Of a stretch of DNA of 43,134 nt, positions 8,655 through 17,223 are shown piece by piece. Within the stretch, counting starts at the first letter, position 1. Each line of letters opens with the position of its first letter. The position numbers and the translations under genes are program-made. Under the pieces are notes generated by a model that was not told the DNA's origin, searched no databases, and was given only the letters and a program-made list of their open reading frames with translations. Source of the DNA: Spirochaetales bacterium (GTDB lineage: Bacteria; Spirochaetota; Spirochaetia; SZUA-6; DRHE01); the NCBI GenBank assembly GCA_030615505.1, contig JAUWZD010000032.1:1-43134 (forward strand), given 5' to 3'.

Positions 8655-10397
8655 TTATACATTCCGGGCAGCCGTTTCTTTAATCTCTAAAGCAATAACG
8701 GAAATATCATCATTTTGCCTGGTATTTTCAAACCATTGCTTGAGCCTACCAATCAGGAAATCGACACTGTCTTTAATAGGAAGATCGCTGTCTTCGGTAA
8801 GTGAAGAGATAATTCTCTTAAGTCCAAATGCTTCATTTTTAAGATTCATGGCTTCAGGAATACCGTCTGAATAAATATATAAACGGTCACCCTGGCTTAA
8901 AATTAAAGAATGCTCCTCATATTCAGTCTCTTCAGCGAAACCTATGGGAGTACTTGCTGTCTCAATAAACCTGGGTTCAGCGTCTCGGGGATGGAAAATA
9001 AATCCAGGATGACCGGCGAAAACATAGCGAAACTCGACAGTTTTCAGATTCAATATTCCATAAAAGAAGGTAAAGTACTGCTCAATTATCGAATCCAGGG
9101 GGAAACGTTTATTCAAGTTATCCGCTACCTGTACCGGAGGTACTACTGTAAAGCCTAAAGGGTTATCAGAATAAGTTTTTAGCAAAGAAGACTGATCCGG
9201 CACGGGGGACAGCATTCTGCTTAAGGCAACGGAAAACAGGGCTGAGGATACTCCGTGTCCGCTTACATCAAGTAAAAAAAGCCCCACGTCTTCTTCATCC
9301 AGCCTGAAAATATTAAAGATATCCCCTGCTAATTCTTCACACGGTTTTAATACCCAGGCAAATTCAATGCCGGTGATATCCGGCAGAGCCTTTGGAAGAA
9401 GAGACTGCTGAAGCCTGGCTGCAGCTTTTAACTCTTTTTCCATTCGCCTGTTGAGAGAGCTTATTTCCCGATTTACATTCCTTAAGAGCTCTTCACTCTC
9501 TTTAAGCCTGGTTATATCATTGCCTACACTCAAGATTTCTTTAATACTTCCATCTTCATCATAAACTGCCCTGTTGGTCCAGGCAGTCCAGACCCTCCGG
9601 CCGTCGCGGCTTATGTTCTCATTTTCATTAATTGCATAGTCCTCGGGGTTTTGAATTATACACTTGATCATTTCCTTGAGATCCCTGCCGGAGCTGTCCC
9701 TCTCAGGCACAATTGTGCCTACCAGGTTTTTACCGATAATCTCATCGCTTGAGTATCCGAACAATCCTTGAGCAAATTCGTTAAAAAAGGTAATATTCCC
9801 GTTCATATCCCATCTTATGACAATGCTGTTTGCGTTTTGGACCAGCTCACGGTATTGTTTCTCACTAATCTTAAGCGACTTTTCCGCCCGATCGCGCTCT
9901 CCTAGATACCTTACGAAGAGCCTGTCCACCAATAATCCGATGAATAAAGCCAATAGTGTAAGTAAAAGGCTCAAGATAATGACATATCTAATATTGGCTC
10001 CGTATTTGCCGTAAATCTCTTCTTCTGCCTTTGACAGCTCCTCAAGATGCACTGATAGATGTTTATCGAGCGCTTTTCTCAAAGGGTAAAATACCGGGCC
10101 AAGTTCCTTTTTAACTTTTTCAAACAATTCTTCATTTCCTCTTCCCCGGTCCTTGAGCTCAACTATAGCAGAGCTTACAGATACGAGCTTCTGCGATAAA
10201 TCCAGAATTTCTTCAGCAGCCCGCCGCTCCTCAAACCCGATATGGTAATAATGTTCAAGATGAATTTTTGCATTGTTTTCAAGATCCTCCCACTGCTCCT
10301 CAAGCCCCTCTTTTAAGGTTTCCCCCAGTCTAATGACATTGCCTCTTATAACGTAGGTTAATGTCCAGGCCCTTATCTCAACGGCCCTGCTTTTCAT
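8655..10397 (-). CDS. PAS-PP2C (SpoIIE-type) serine phosphatase, main part of a frame-split sensor
   Basis: 580 residues. Residues 1 to about 130 form an extracytoplasmic helical sensor, 138-158 a transmembrane helix, about 180-298 a PAS/PAC domain, 300-330 a coiled coil and 340-570 a PP2C/SpoIIE phosphatase. The phosphatase keeps its metal-binding Asp: D359 (AGDIF), D377 (LDVSGHG), D511 (YSDGIPEA) and D563 (NDDIS). Such enzymes dephosphorylate anti-sigma-factor antagonists in partner-switching pathways, but no partner lies nearby. The ATG has no Shine-Dalgarno, and the expected first transmembrane helix is in another frame just upstream (10394-10546). This CDS is therefore probably not the natural N-terminus. 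Confidence 0.85.
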   Translation of the reverse strand: MKSRAVEIRAWTLTYVIRGNVIRLGETLKEGLEEQWEDLENNAKIHLEHYYHIGFEERRAAEEILDLSQKLVSVSSAIVELKDRGRGNEELFEKVKKELGPVFYPLRKALDKHLSVHLEELSKAEEEIYGKYGANIRYVIILSLLLTLLALFIGLLVDRLFVRYLGERDRAEKSLKISEKQYRELVQNANSIVIRWDMNGNITFFNEFAQGLFGYSSDEIIGKNLVGTIVPERDSSGRDLKEMIKCIIQNPEDYAINENENISRDGRRVWTAWTNRAVYDEDGSIKEILSVGNDITRLKESEELLRNVNREISSLNRRMEKELKAAARLQQSLLPKALPDITGIEFAWVLKPCEELAGDIFNIFRLDEEDVGLFLLDVSGHGVSSALFSVALSRMLSPVPDQSSLLKTYSDNPLGFTVVPPVQVADNLNKRFPLDSIIEQYFTFFYGILNLKTVEFRYVFAGHPGFIFHPRDAEPRFIETASTPIGFAEETEYEEHSLILSQGDRLYIYSDGIPEAMNLKNEAFGLKRIISSLTEDSDLPIKDSVDFLIGRLKQWFENTRQNDDISVIALEIKETAARNV

Positions 10398-10546
10398 ATG
10401 GCTCGTTGCAACTGCGCCGGAATAATTTCACTTTTTAAATCCGAAAAAATACTCTGCACGCCTATGCTGCTCAATATGGTGTAAACACAAATTACGCACA
10501 GCAGCAGAACAATGGCCAAAAAACCCAGGCTCAGCTGGAATCTCAT
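10394..10546 (-). CDS. Out-of-frame N-terminal transmembrane segment of the SpoIIE-type sensor
   Basis: A 50-codon ORF with a good Shine-Dalgarno (GGAAGT, 5 nt before ATG). It encodes a short basic start, a hydrophobic helix (about residues 6-25) and a segment ending SEIIPAQLQRAI. Its TGA overlaps the ATG of the phosphatase ORF as ATGA. The residues continue naturally into the phosphatase N-terminus, as in a sensor with two membrane helices around an outer domain. The simplest reading is one gene broken by a one-base frameshift near 10395-10400, either a mutation or a sequence error. Translational coupling of two polypeptides is the alternative. Confidence 0.65.
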   Translation of the reverse strand: MRFQLSLGFLAIVLLLCVICVYTILSSIGVQSIFSDLKSEIIPAQLQRAI

Positions 10547-10594
10547 ATTCTACTTCCTTTTGATAATGGATAGTAAACACACTGCTTGAATATT

Positions 10595-11563
10595 TCAAGA
10601 AGTTACCTTCAGTGTCCGGAGCGTTTTTTGGAAAAACTCTTCTTCGCTGAAATCTTTAGTATCTTTAATTATTCCGCCGGCCATATCGCTATGGCCTCCG
10701 CCGAAACCAATATCTTTAAGGATATCCTGTATAATCATTGCTGCATTCCATTTTCTAACTTCACTGCGAAGGGAAAAATTTATGCTGTTCATATTCCTAG
10801 CGCAGAGAAGAACAAAATCCACCTCGTTTAAGGAGAGAAAAAAATCTCCGATGATGCCTAACAGGTTTTGATTGCATCCGTCTTCAAAGTAACAGAAGGC
10901 AAATCGATCCTGAATCCGCATTTTTTCTAAAGCTCTCTTATAAAAGGTTAAATCTTTCTGCTGAATATTATTCCTCAATACGGCATTTACAAAGGGTATA
11001 TCGGAGGTTCTGTAGAGGTTGGAATAAGCAATGACATCCTCCTCGCTTACCCCCCGGGTCAGAAGAGCCGTATCCACCAGCAGGCCCGTCATAAGAGCAG
11101 TGGAAATAGTTTGAGGCATCTCAAGATCCAAATCCCTGTAATAAGAATAGATTATAGTCGAACAGGCCCCATACTGCGGACGAATGTCCCTGTACTGTAC
11201 ATCATCAGGGACCGCCCCAGGGCCTATCTCATGATGATCTATAACCGCCACTTCATCGCCGATCAGATCCGTTACATTTTTATTTCCCTTGCATCCATCT
11301 ACAATAATAATTTTATCACTTTCAGTTATCGAATACTCACTTGAGTGTTTGATCGTGATGTTAAGCTCTCCGATAAGCAGGAGCAGTGAATCACGCTGGA
11401 TATCCCCTTCATGAATCAGGGCGGAGCTTACTCCCCGCTGAGCCAAAAGAAAACGCAGCGCATACGCTGATGCGACTGCATCGTGGTCCGGGAAATTATG
11501 CGTCTGAATATAGACTAAACCCTCATCCTTTAGCATATCTGCTAATAACAGGATATTCTGCAT
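10595..11563 (-). CDS. DHH/DHHA1 family phosphoesterase (NrnA-like)
   Basis: A 322-residue cytoplasmic manganese-dependent phosphoesterase. Motifs visible: PDHDAV (D26-H27-D28), IVDG (about 87-90), the defining D109-H110-H111, and the DHHA1 substrate motif GGGH (288-291) near the end. Relatives include NrnA, which degrades short oligoribonucleotides and pAp, and c-di-AMP/pApA hydrolases; the substrate here is not settled. A GGGAGG ribosome site lies 9 nt before ATG. It is the first gene of the minus-strand group with the SpoIIE-type sensor and diverges from the ilv leader. Confidence 0.88.
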   Translation of the reverse strand: MQNILLLADMLKDEGLVYIQTHNFPDHDAVASAYALRFLLAQRGVSSALIHEGDIQRDSLLLLIGELNITIKHSSEYSITESDKIIIVDGCKGNKNVTDLIGDEVAVIDHHEIGPGAVPDDVQYRDIRPQYGACSTIIYSYYRDLDLEMPQTISTALMTGLLVDTALLTRGVSEEDVIAYSNLYRTSDIPFVNAVLRNNIQQKDLTFYKRALEKMRIQDRFAFCYFEDGCNQNLLGIIGDFFLSLNEVDFVLLCARNMNSINFSLRSEVRKWNAAMIIQDILKDIGFGGGHSDMAGGIIKDTKDFSEEEFFQKTLRTLKVTS

Positions 11564-11644
11564 CTTATAGCGCCTCCCGTGCCCGGATGATACTCTATTT
11601 TCACTGTTTTAATCTATATACGGCCGGAACGTGATATTCAGATA

Positions 11645-11673
11645 TTGACCAACCTGAATCGGTAATATATTAT
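11645..11673 (+). promoter_or_regulatory. ilvBN promoter
   Basis: TTGACC (11645-11650) and TATTAT (11668-11673) are 17 bp apart, each matching consensus at five of six positions. The start of transcription is expected near 11680, which is the A of the first in-frame ATG of the leader ORF, so the leader peptide mRNA may be leaderless. Confidence 0.8.
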
Positions 11674-11679
11674 GAATGT

Positions 11680-11778
11680 ATGGCGAAACCGTTCATGTTG
11701 AGCATACAGTTGGTATTTCCCTTAGTGCTTTCCCCTGTTCTAGTAGTAGTACTTCTCAACATGAACGGCAGCGGCTGA
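11680..11778 (+). CDS. ilvBN leader peptide, rich in Leu and Val
   Basis: An ORF of 32 codons from ATG 11680, or 27 from ATG 11695 in the same frame. From the second ATG it begins MLSIQLVFPLVL, continues SPVLVVVLLN and ends MNGSG. Codons 11740-11757 run CTA GTA GTA GTA CTT CTC, six Leu/Val codons in a row. The stop TGA at 11776-11778 overlaps the antiterminator strand. The composition matches the known control peptides IlvL and IvbL of enterobacteria. No Shine-Dalgarno precedes ATG 11680 and only a weak GGCGA precedes ATG 11695, so translation may start leaderless at 11680. Confidence 0.78.
   Translation: MAKPFMLSIQLVFPLVLSPVLVVVLLNMNGSG
11689..11768 (+). promoter_or_regulatory. Protector hairpin of the ilv leader
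   Basis: CCGTTCATGTTGAG (11689-11702) is the exact reverse complement of CTCAACATGAACGG (11755-11768), a perfect 14-bp stem closing most of the leader ORF. If the leader is not translated, this stem would occupy bases next to the antiterminator strand and leave the terminator free to form, as the 1:2 hairpin does in classical attenuators. Confidence 0.75.
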
Positions 11779-11811
11779 ATAGCCTGTTTAAATGGATTTA
11801 AGCCTGCTGCC
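11767..11811 (+). promoter_or_regulatory. Antiterminator of the ilv leader
   Basis: GGCAGCGGCT (11767-11776) pairs with AGCCTGCTGCC (11801-11811) through ten base pairs with one bulged T. The second strand is the 5' arm of the terminator. A ribosome stalled on the Leu/Val codons leaves GGCAGCGGCT free and permits read-through. A ribosome reaching TGA 11776 covers it, and the terminator forms. Confidence 0.75.
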
Positions 11812-11842
11812 CTACCTACGGAAGGACAGCAGGCTTTTTTTT
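11800..11842 (+). terminator. Attenuator terminator before ilvB
   Basis: AGCCTGCTG (11801-11809) pairs with CAGCAGGCT (11827-11835). After one mismatch, CCT pairs with AGG. Eight T follow (11835-11842). It lies 32 nt before the ilvB ATG and 22 nt after the leader stop, the classical position of an ilv attenuator. Confidence 0.9.
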
Positions 11843-11874
11843 AAATCAGGGCATAGAGGTCAGGAGGAGGATCG

Positions 11875-13536
11875 ATGAAAAAGGGGAAATTCACCGGAGC
11901 AAGAATTATCGTAAAATCCCTGGAAGCCCAGGGTGTGGAGGTTATTTTCGGCTATCCGGGCGGGGCTACGCTCCCGATCTATGATGAGCTTGCCAAATCA
12001 TCCATCCGACATGTGCTGGCCAGGCACGAGCAGGGGGCGGCTCATATGGCAGACGGATACGCCCGGGCAACGGGCAGGCTGGGGTTCTGTATGTCAACCA
12101 GCGGCCCGGGAGCTACCAATCTGGTAACAGGTATTGCTACAGCCTTTATGGATTCCTCTCCTGTGGTAGCTATTACCGGTCAGGTCCCCCGCCCCCTGAT
12201 AGGGAATGATGCTTTTCAGGAGGTCGATACCACCGGTATAACGATTCCAATTACAAAGCATAATTACCTGGTTCAGCAGGCTAAAGACCTTCCTCACTGT
12301 CTTAGCGAGGCCTTCTACCTGGCAGGGAGCGGGAGGAAGGGGCCGGTACTGCTGGATATTCCAAAGGATGTACAGCTTGAGGAATTCTCTCTTAATCAGG
12401 TAAAGCGCCCTCTACTGGAGGGTTATAATCCAACCATTAAGGGACATCCGGGTCAGATCAAACGGGCCCTGGGTCTATTAAAAAATGCACAGAAACCGGT
12501 TATTATCGCAGGCGGCGGCGTCTGCCATGCAGAGGCTCAGGAAGAACTTAAGCAACTGGCTGAAAGGGGAGATATCCCCGTGGTTTATACCCTTATGGGT
12601 AAAGCCGCATTTCACAACTCAAACCCCCTGTGCCTGGGAATGCTCGGTTATCACGGCAGGGTAGAGGCAAATACAGCTATTTCTGAAGCAGATATCATTC
12701 TGGCTGCAGGCACACGCTTCGGAGACAGATCAACCGGGCCATTGGGGAGTTTTGCCGCGCAGGCAAAGATAATTCATATTGATATTGATCCGGCTGAAAT
12801 CAGTAAAAACGTCTCGGCCTACCTTCCAATTGTGGGAGATGTAAAGAATATAATCGGACGGCTCGCCGATCTTATTCCCACAATAAAACATCCGGACTGG
12901 ACCACCCATCTTAAGGAAGTGGCAAAAAATCATCCGTTAAGGGAGATAAAAAAGGGGGTAATGACTCCACATATTCTGACTGTACTAAAGGAGATTGCAG
13001 GAGACCCAATCCTGGTCACTGACGTGGGCAGGCATCAAATCTTTGCTGCCCACTATTTTCCTGTTGAAAGCGGGCGCTCATTTATTACTTCAGGCGGGTT
13101 GGGAACCATGGGGTTTGGAGTGCCTGCAGCCATAGGGGCCAAGCTGGGCCATCCTGAAAAAAACATTGTGGACATCGCCGGGGACGGCTCCTTCATGATG
13201 ACCTGCCAGGAAATTGCCACTGCCGTGGAGGAGGATATACCCATCTTAGTCCTCATAATGAATGACTACTGCCTTGGAATGATCAGCCAGCTTCAGGATG
13301 CCTTCTATGGAAAGAGATACGAGGCCTGCAGATTCGGAAAAAACGTTGATTGCGCCAAACTGGCTGAAAGCATGGGAGCGGTGGGCATAAGGGTAAGCAG
13401 GGAAAAAGAAATTGCTCCGGCTATTGAGAAGGGGCTTTCTGAAGACAAGCCCTGTGTAATTGATTTTATTCTTGAGGATACGCCGAATGTATACCCAATG
13501 GTCACCGGCACATCCCTAATGGAATACGTTGAATAG
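11875..13536 (+). CDS. ilvB: Acetolactate synthase large (catalytic) subunit
   Basis: A 553-residue thiamine-diphosphate enzyme that condenses two pyruvate (or pyruvate plus 2-oxobutyrate), the first common step of Val, Leu and Ile synthesis. Visible are GYPGGATLPIYD, the catalytic Glu E52 in RHEQGAAHMADGYAR, STSGPGATNLVTG, and the ThDP-binding GDGSF...MNDYCLGM segment, where NN of many homologues reads ND. The start is fixed by AGGAGGAGG 5 nt before ATG. It is followed 9 bp later by its regulatory subunit, so it is the biosynthetic form. Transcription passes through a Leu/Val attenuator. Confidence 0.96.
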   Translation: MKKGKFTGARIIVKSLEAQGVEVIFGYPGGATLPIYDELAKSSIRHVLARHEQGAAHMADGYARATGRLGFCMSTSGPGATNLVTGIATAFMDSSPVVAITGQVPRPLIGNDAFQEVDTTGITIPITKHNYLVQQAKDLPHCLSEAFYLAGSGRKGPVLLDIPKDVQLEEFSLNQVKRPLLEGYNPTIKGHPGQIKRALGLLKNAQKPVIIAGGGVCHAEAQEELKQLAERGDIPVVYTLMGKAAFHNSNPLCLGMLGYHGRVEANTAISEADIILAAGTRFGDRSTGPLGSFAAQAKIIHIDIDPAEISKNVSAYLPIVGDVKNIIGRLADLIPTIKHPDWTTHLKEVAKNHPLREIKKGVMTPHILTVLKEIAGDPILVTDVGRHQIFAAHYFPVESGRSFITSGGLGTMGFGVPAAIGAKLGHPEKNIVDIAGDGSFMMTCQEIATAVEEDIPILVLIMNDYCLGMISQLQDAFYGKRYEACRFGKNVDCAKLAESMGAVGIRVSREKEIAPAIEKGLSEDKPCVIDFILEDTPNVYPMVTGTSLMEYVE

Positions 13537-13545
13537 GAGTAATAA

Positions 13546-14040
13546 ATGAAACATACCATTTCCATTCTATGTGATGATATCCCCGGAGTCATGACCCGTG
13601 TATCCGGTCTGTTTTCCAGGAGAGGCTTTAATATAGAAAGCCTGAGCGTGGGCCATACGGAGGTAAGTGGAAAGAGCAGATTCACCATTGTTGTAAAGGG
13701 AGACGACCGTGTACTTGAACAGGTTAGAAAACAGCTCCAGAAGCTGATACATGTCATAAAGGCCTGGGATATAAAACAGGACGATGCAGTAGAGCGCGAA
13801 CATGCCCTGATTAAGATAAAGTTAGAAGATGTAAAAAAGCATGAGCTTCTTCAAATCATTACTGCAGCGCAGGCGCGTATAGTGGATTCCTCCGGTCCAA
13901 TCTGGATTCTGGAAGTTACAGGTGACACAAGATCCGTAGACAATGCCTTTAATCTTTTAAATGATTACAACATTTTAGAGTCGATCAGAACGGGTAAGAT
14001 TGCAATTGAAAGGGAGACGAGCAGGTTTATTTCAGGATGA
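13546..14040 (+). CDS. ilvN: Acetolactate synthase small regulatory subunit
   Basis: 164 residues with an N-terminal ACT domain (about 3-75) and the usual C-terminal ALS-subunit domain. It activates IlvB and confers feedback inhibition by valine. The residues at positions equivalent to the valine-site G14 and N29 of E. coli IlvH are conserved at the same numbers (DDIPG14V and GFN29IESL), so valine sensitivity is expected. Shine-Dalgarno TAGGAG precedes ATG. Its 3' end overlaps the convergent transketolase gene by 9 bp, leaving no room for a terminator between them. The name ilvH would be equally apt. Confidence 0.95.
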   Translation: MKHTISILCDDIPGVMTRVSGLFSRRGFNIESLSVGHTEVSGKSRFTIVVKGDDRVLEQVRKQLQKLIHVIKAWDIKQDDAVEREHALIKIKLEDVKKHELLQIITAAQARIVDSSGPIWILEVTGDTRSVDNAFNLLNDYNILESIRTGKIAIERETSRFISG

Positions 14041-16026
14041 GGCAAACACTCTTCTTATAAGCGCTGCGATCTCTCCCGCATTGAATCCAAGATATTCATA
14101 AACCTTTTTCCCCGGACCTGATTCTCCAAACCGCTCAATCGATCTAATCATACCGCCGCTTCCGGCGATTTCCCCCCAACCCTGGGCTACTCCCGCCTCT
14201 AAGACTACCCGATGCGATCCATCCGGAATGAGTTCTTTTCCATAGGCCTCTTTCTCTTTTAGAAAAAGACTGCGGGAGACCATGGAAATTACCCGCACCT
14301 TATCGGAACCCAACTGCTGCTGAATCTCTAAAGCCAGGTTCACCTCCGAGCCTGTTGCCACTATAACAATCTCCGGCCGCCCCTTAGAATCTTTTACAAT
14401 GTAAGCGCCCCGGGGCATATTCTCCCTCCAGTTACTGTCCTCCTTTGCAAAAACAGTTAGGGACTGCCTGGTCAGGATTAAAGCGGAAGGTCCATCAATA
14501 TGGTTGATTGCCTGTATCCACGCGGCATTAGTTTCTTCGGCATCAGAGGGTCTTAAAACCAGCAGTCCCGGTATGGTCCGTAATGCGGCAAGCTGTTCCA
14601 CAGGCTCATGGGTGGGCCCGTCTTCTCCGACAAAAACGGAATCGTGAGTGAATACATATATAACCGGAAGACTCATAAGAGCGGCCATACGTATTGCGGG
14701 CCTCATATAATCGGAAAAGACCAGGAAAGTTGCGCAGAAGGCTCTTAAACCCCCGTGCAGGGTAATTCCATTTACAATCGCTCCCATTGCGTGCTCCCGT
14801 ACCCCGAAGTGAAGATTTCTTCCAAGGTGATTATCTTTCTGAAAACTACCCATGCCCTTAAGATAAGTTGAATTGGAGGGAGCCAGATCCGCCGAGCCCC
14901 CGATTAAATTGGGAATATTCTCAGCCAAGACATTTAATGCCTGGCCGCCGGCCTTACGGGTAGCCAGCTTATCCCCCTCCTTATACTGAGGAAGACCCTG
15001 GACCGGTTTTGGCCTTTGATCATTAAAAAACTGTTTCCACTGCTTAAACAGCTCAGGGTTCTCTTCGGACCAGGCGGAAAAACTCACCTTCCAGTTTTTA
15101 TATTCCTCATCCCAAACTTCCTTTCTCCCTGTAAAATATGCTTTGGCTTCTGCCGGGATATAGAAGAGACTCCCCTCCGGGTCCGGAACTCCTATGGCTC
15201 TCTTTGCTTCCCTTACCTCCTCATCTCCCAGTGGAGCGCCATGAGTTTTATGAGAGCCTGCCAGATTCGGAGCTCCTTTAGCAATAATCGAGTTTATTTT
15301 AATAAGAGCGGGCTTATTAGTATCCTTCTTGGCCTCCTCCACCACCTTCACTATTCCTTCAAGATCATAGGCATCGGCCGAAAATGCCTGCCAATTATAC
15401 GCTTCAAATCGCTTAAGCACATCCTCTGTAAAGGCAAGATCCGTAGAGCCCTCGATGGTGATATGGTTGGAATCGTAAAAAACGATCAATTTCCCCAATC
15501 CCAGGTGACCGGCAAGTGAACAGGCTTCAGAACTAACTCCTTCCATTAAATCACCGTCCCCGGCTAAAACATATGTATAATGATCGATTACCCTGCGGCT
15601 GTCTGTATTAAAGCGCGCTGCCAGCATACGCTCAGCAATGGCCATCCCCACGGCATTGGCTAATCCCTGACCCAGGGGCCCCGTGGTCGTTTCCACTCCC
15701 GGTGTCACGCCGTATTCGGGATGACCCGGGGTTTTTGAGCCGAGCTGCCGGAAATTCTTTATATCTTCCAGGGATAGATCATAACCGGACAGATGGAGAA
15801 GAGAGTATAGAAGCATACTTCCATGCCCGGCTGAGAGAACGAATCGATCGCGGTTGATCCACTCAGGATCCCCGGGAAAATGCTTTAAGATCTCACCGAA
15901 TAGCAGAGCACCCAACTCTGCGCATCCCATGGGCAGACCGGGATGGCCGGAATTGGCCTTCTGTATCGCATCCATTGTAAGGGTTCTGACGGCTGTGGCT
16001 ACAAACTTAAGACCCGTACTGTTCAT
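14032..16026 (-). CDS. tkt: Transketolase
   Basis: A 664-residue cytoplasmic ThDP enzyme of the non-oxidative pentose phosphate pathway that moves two-carbon units between sugar phosphates. It has the full three-domain length. Motifs: GHPGLPMG near the start, [27 protein letters not shown], the ThDP motif [13 protein letters not shown] with [10 protein letters not shown], and in the Pyr domain [10 protein letters not shown] and [17 protein letters not shown]. It starts 15 bp after secF and is probably the last gene of the yajC-secD-secF-tkt transcript. The pairing with Sec genes is unusual and probably reflects operon drift. Confidence 0.96.
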   Translation of the reverse strand: MNSTGLKFVATAVRTLTMDAIQKANSGHPGLPMGCAELGALLFGEILKHFPGDPEWINRDRFVLSAGHGSMLLYSLLHLSGYDLSLEDIKNFRQLGSKTPGHPEYGVTPGVETTTGPLGQGLANAVGMAIAERMLAARFNTDSRRVIDHYTYVLAGDGDLMEGVSSEACSLAGHLGLGKLIVFYDSNHITIEGSTDLAFTEDVLKRFEAYNWQAFSADAYDLEGIVKVVEEAKKDTNKPALIKINSIIAKGAPNLAGSHKTHGAPLGDEEVREAKRAIGVPDPEGSLFYIPAEAKAYFTGRKEVWDEEYKNWKVSFSAWSEENPELFKQWKQFFNDQRPKPVQGLPQYKEGDKLATRKAGGQALNVLAENIPNLIGGSADLAPSNSTYLKGMGSFQKDNHLGRNLHFGVREHAMGAIVNGITLHGGLRAFCATFLVFSDYMRPAIRMAALMSLPVIYVFTHDSVFVGEDGPTHEPVEQLAALRTIPGLLVLRPSDAEETNAAWIQAINHIDGPSALILTRQSLTVFAKEDSNWRENMPRGAYIVKDSKGRPEIVIVATGSEVNLALEIQQQLGSDKVRVISMVSRSLFLKEKEAYGKELIPDGSHRVVLEAGVAQGWGEIAGSGGMIRSIERFGESGPGKKVYEYLGFNAGEIAALIRRVFASS

Positions 16027-16041
16027 CTTTGTCTTTAGAAA

Positions 16042-17223
16042 TTACTTTTTCTTTTTCTTCTTCTTGCCCGGCTTTTTCCGGGACGGCTGCACCCGTGTTA
16101 CCGATACCTTTGCCCCGGGTTTACGGGCTTCCTCATCCCGGACGCCCGCACGCTCCTCCCGGGCTTGAGAAGCCGGCTCGGGCGCCTTTGTCGGCTCGTG
16201 TGCCTTTGCCGGCTCTGGCGCCGTAATACCGGGTGCAGACTCAGCAGGAAGCGCTTCCTTTAATCTTTCCTTAGAAGGCACTGAAGGCATGCGGCCGAAT
16301 TTCTGAACATCCCTCTTCTTTCTCCGCTTTTCAATCAAGCGCTGCCAGCCGAGCACGATGGGCGATGCTATGAATACGGTAGAATAGGTACCGACAACAA
16401 CACCAATGATCAGATTCAGGGCAAAGGCCCTAATGGTTCCTGTGCCGAAGACATAGATGGCAGCCACGGCAAGCAGTGTTGTTAATGAGGTCAACACTGT
16501 TCGGCCTAATGACTGTGTAATACTGGTATTGATAATGATCTCTAAATCAGCATCCCTCATAAGGCTCCTGTTCTCCCTGATTCGATCGAAAATAACAATA
16601 GTATCGTTCAGAGAGTATCCGATAATGGTGAGTATGGCGGCAATGGTTGTGGTTGTCACCTCGAACTGAAAAACCGCCAGCACACCAAACATGATAAGCA
16701 CGTCATGGATAAGACAAATCACTGCAGCCGTGGCATAAATAAAGTGAAACCTGAACGCCGTATAGAGAAGTATCAACACTAAAGCTACTAAGATTATTGA
16801 AATGGTTTGACCCACCAGTTCTTGAGAATACCTGGGACCCACAAAATCACTCTGTTTAATAACAACATTCCCCTCCCCGAATGATTCGGAAAGGAGCTCT
16901 AAGATTCTGTTTTCCATTCTCTCCTGAAAGTATTTAGTATCTGCCGGTGCAATTACTTTAATTATGAACTCCTGATTTTCCGGTCTGCCCACAGTCTGAA
17001 TATCCAGCTTACCGATTCCTGAAAGGGAACTCCTCACATCCTCAATACGGGCCGCCGCTGCCTGCGGCTTGATCTGAATCTGCTGGGATAAGCCAGCGGT
17101 AAAATCTATTCCCAGGTTAAAGCCCCCCTTAAGATATAAGCCGACGCCTCCGGCCAGAATCAAAAGCAGGGAAGAGACAATCATTAAAGCTCTTACTTTT
17201 GTAAACAGGATTACCCTTTTCAT
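16042..17223 (-). CDS. secF: Protein translocase subunit SecF with long charged tail
   Basis: 393 residues. With SecD and YajC it forms the membrane complex that uses the proton gradient to aid late steps of Sec export. The family features are FNLGIDFTAGL after the first helix, a periplasmic domain to about residue 120, and five further helices with the SLNDTIVIFDRIREN signature. The last 80 residues are extra: a proline/alanine-rich stretch with PEPAKAHEPTKAPEPA repeats and a terminal lysine block, presumably cytoplasmic and perhaps ribosome- or RNA-contacting (inference). Its ATG overlaps the secD stop by 4 bp. Confidence 0.95.
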   Translation of the reverse strand: MKRVILFTKVRALMIVSSLLLILAGGVGLYLKGGFNLGIDFTAGLSQQIQIKPQAAAARIEDVRSSLSGIGKLDIQTVGRPENQEFIIKVIAPADTKYFQERMENRILELLSESFGEGNVVIKQSDFVGPRYSQELVGQTISIILVALVLILLYTAFRFHFIYATAAVICLIHDVLIMFGVLAVFQFEVTTTTIAAILTIIGYSLNDTIVIFDRIRENRSLMRDADLEIIINTSITQSLGRTVLTSLTTLLAVAAIYVFGTGTIRAFALNLIIGVVVGTYSTVFIASPIVLGWQRLIEKRRKKRDVQKFGRMPSVPSKERLKEALPAESAPGITAPEPAKAHEPTKAPEPASQAREERAGVRDEEARKPGAKVSVTRVQPSRKKPGKKKKKKK

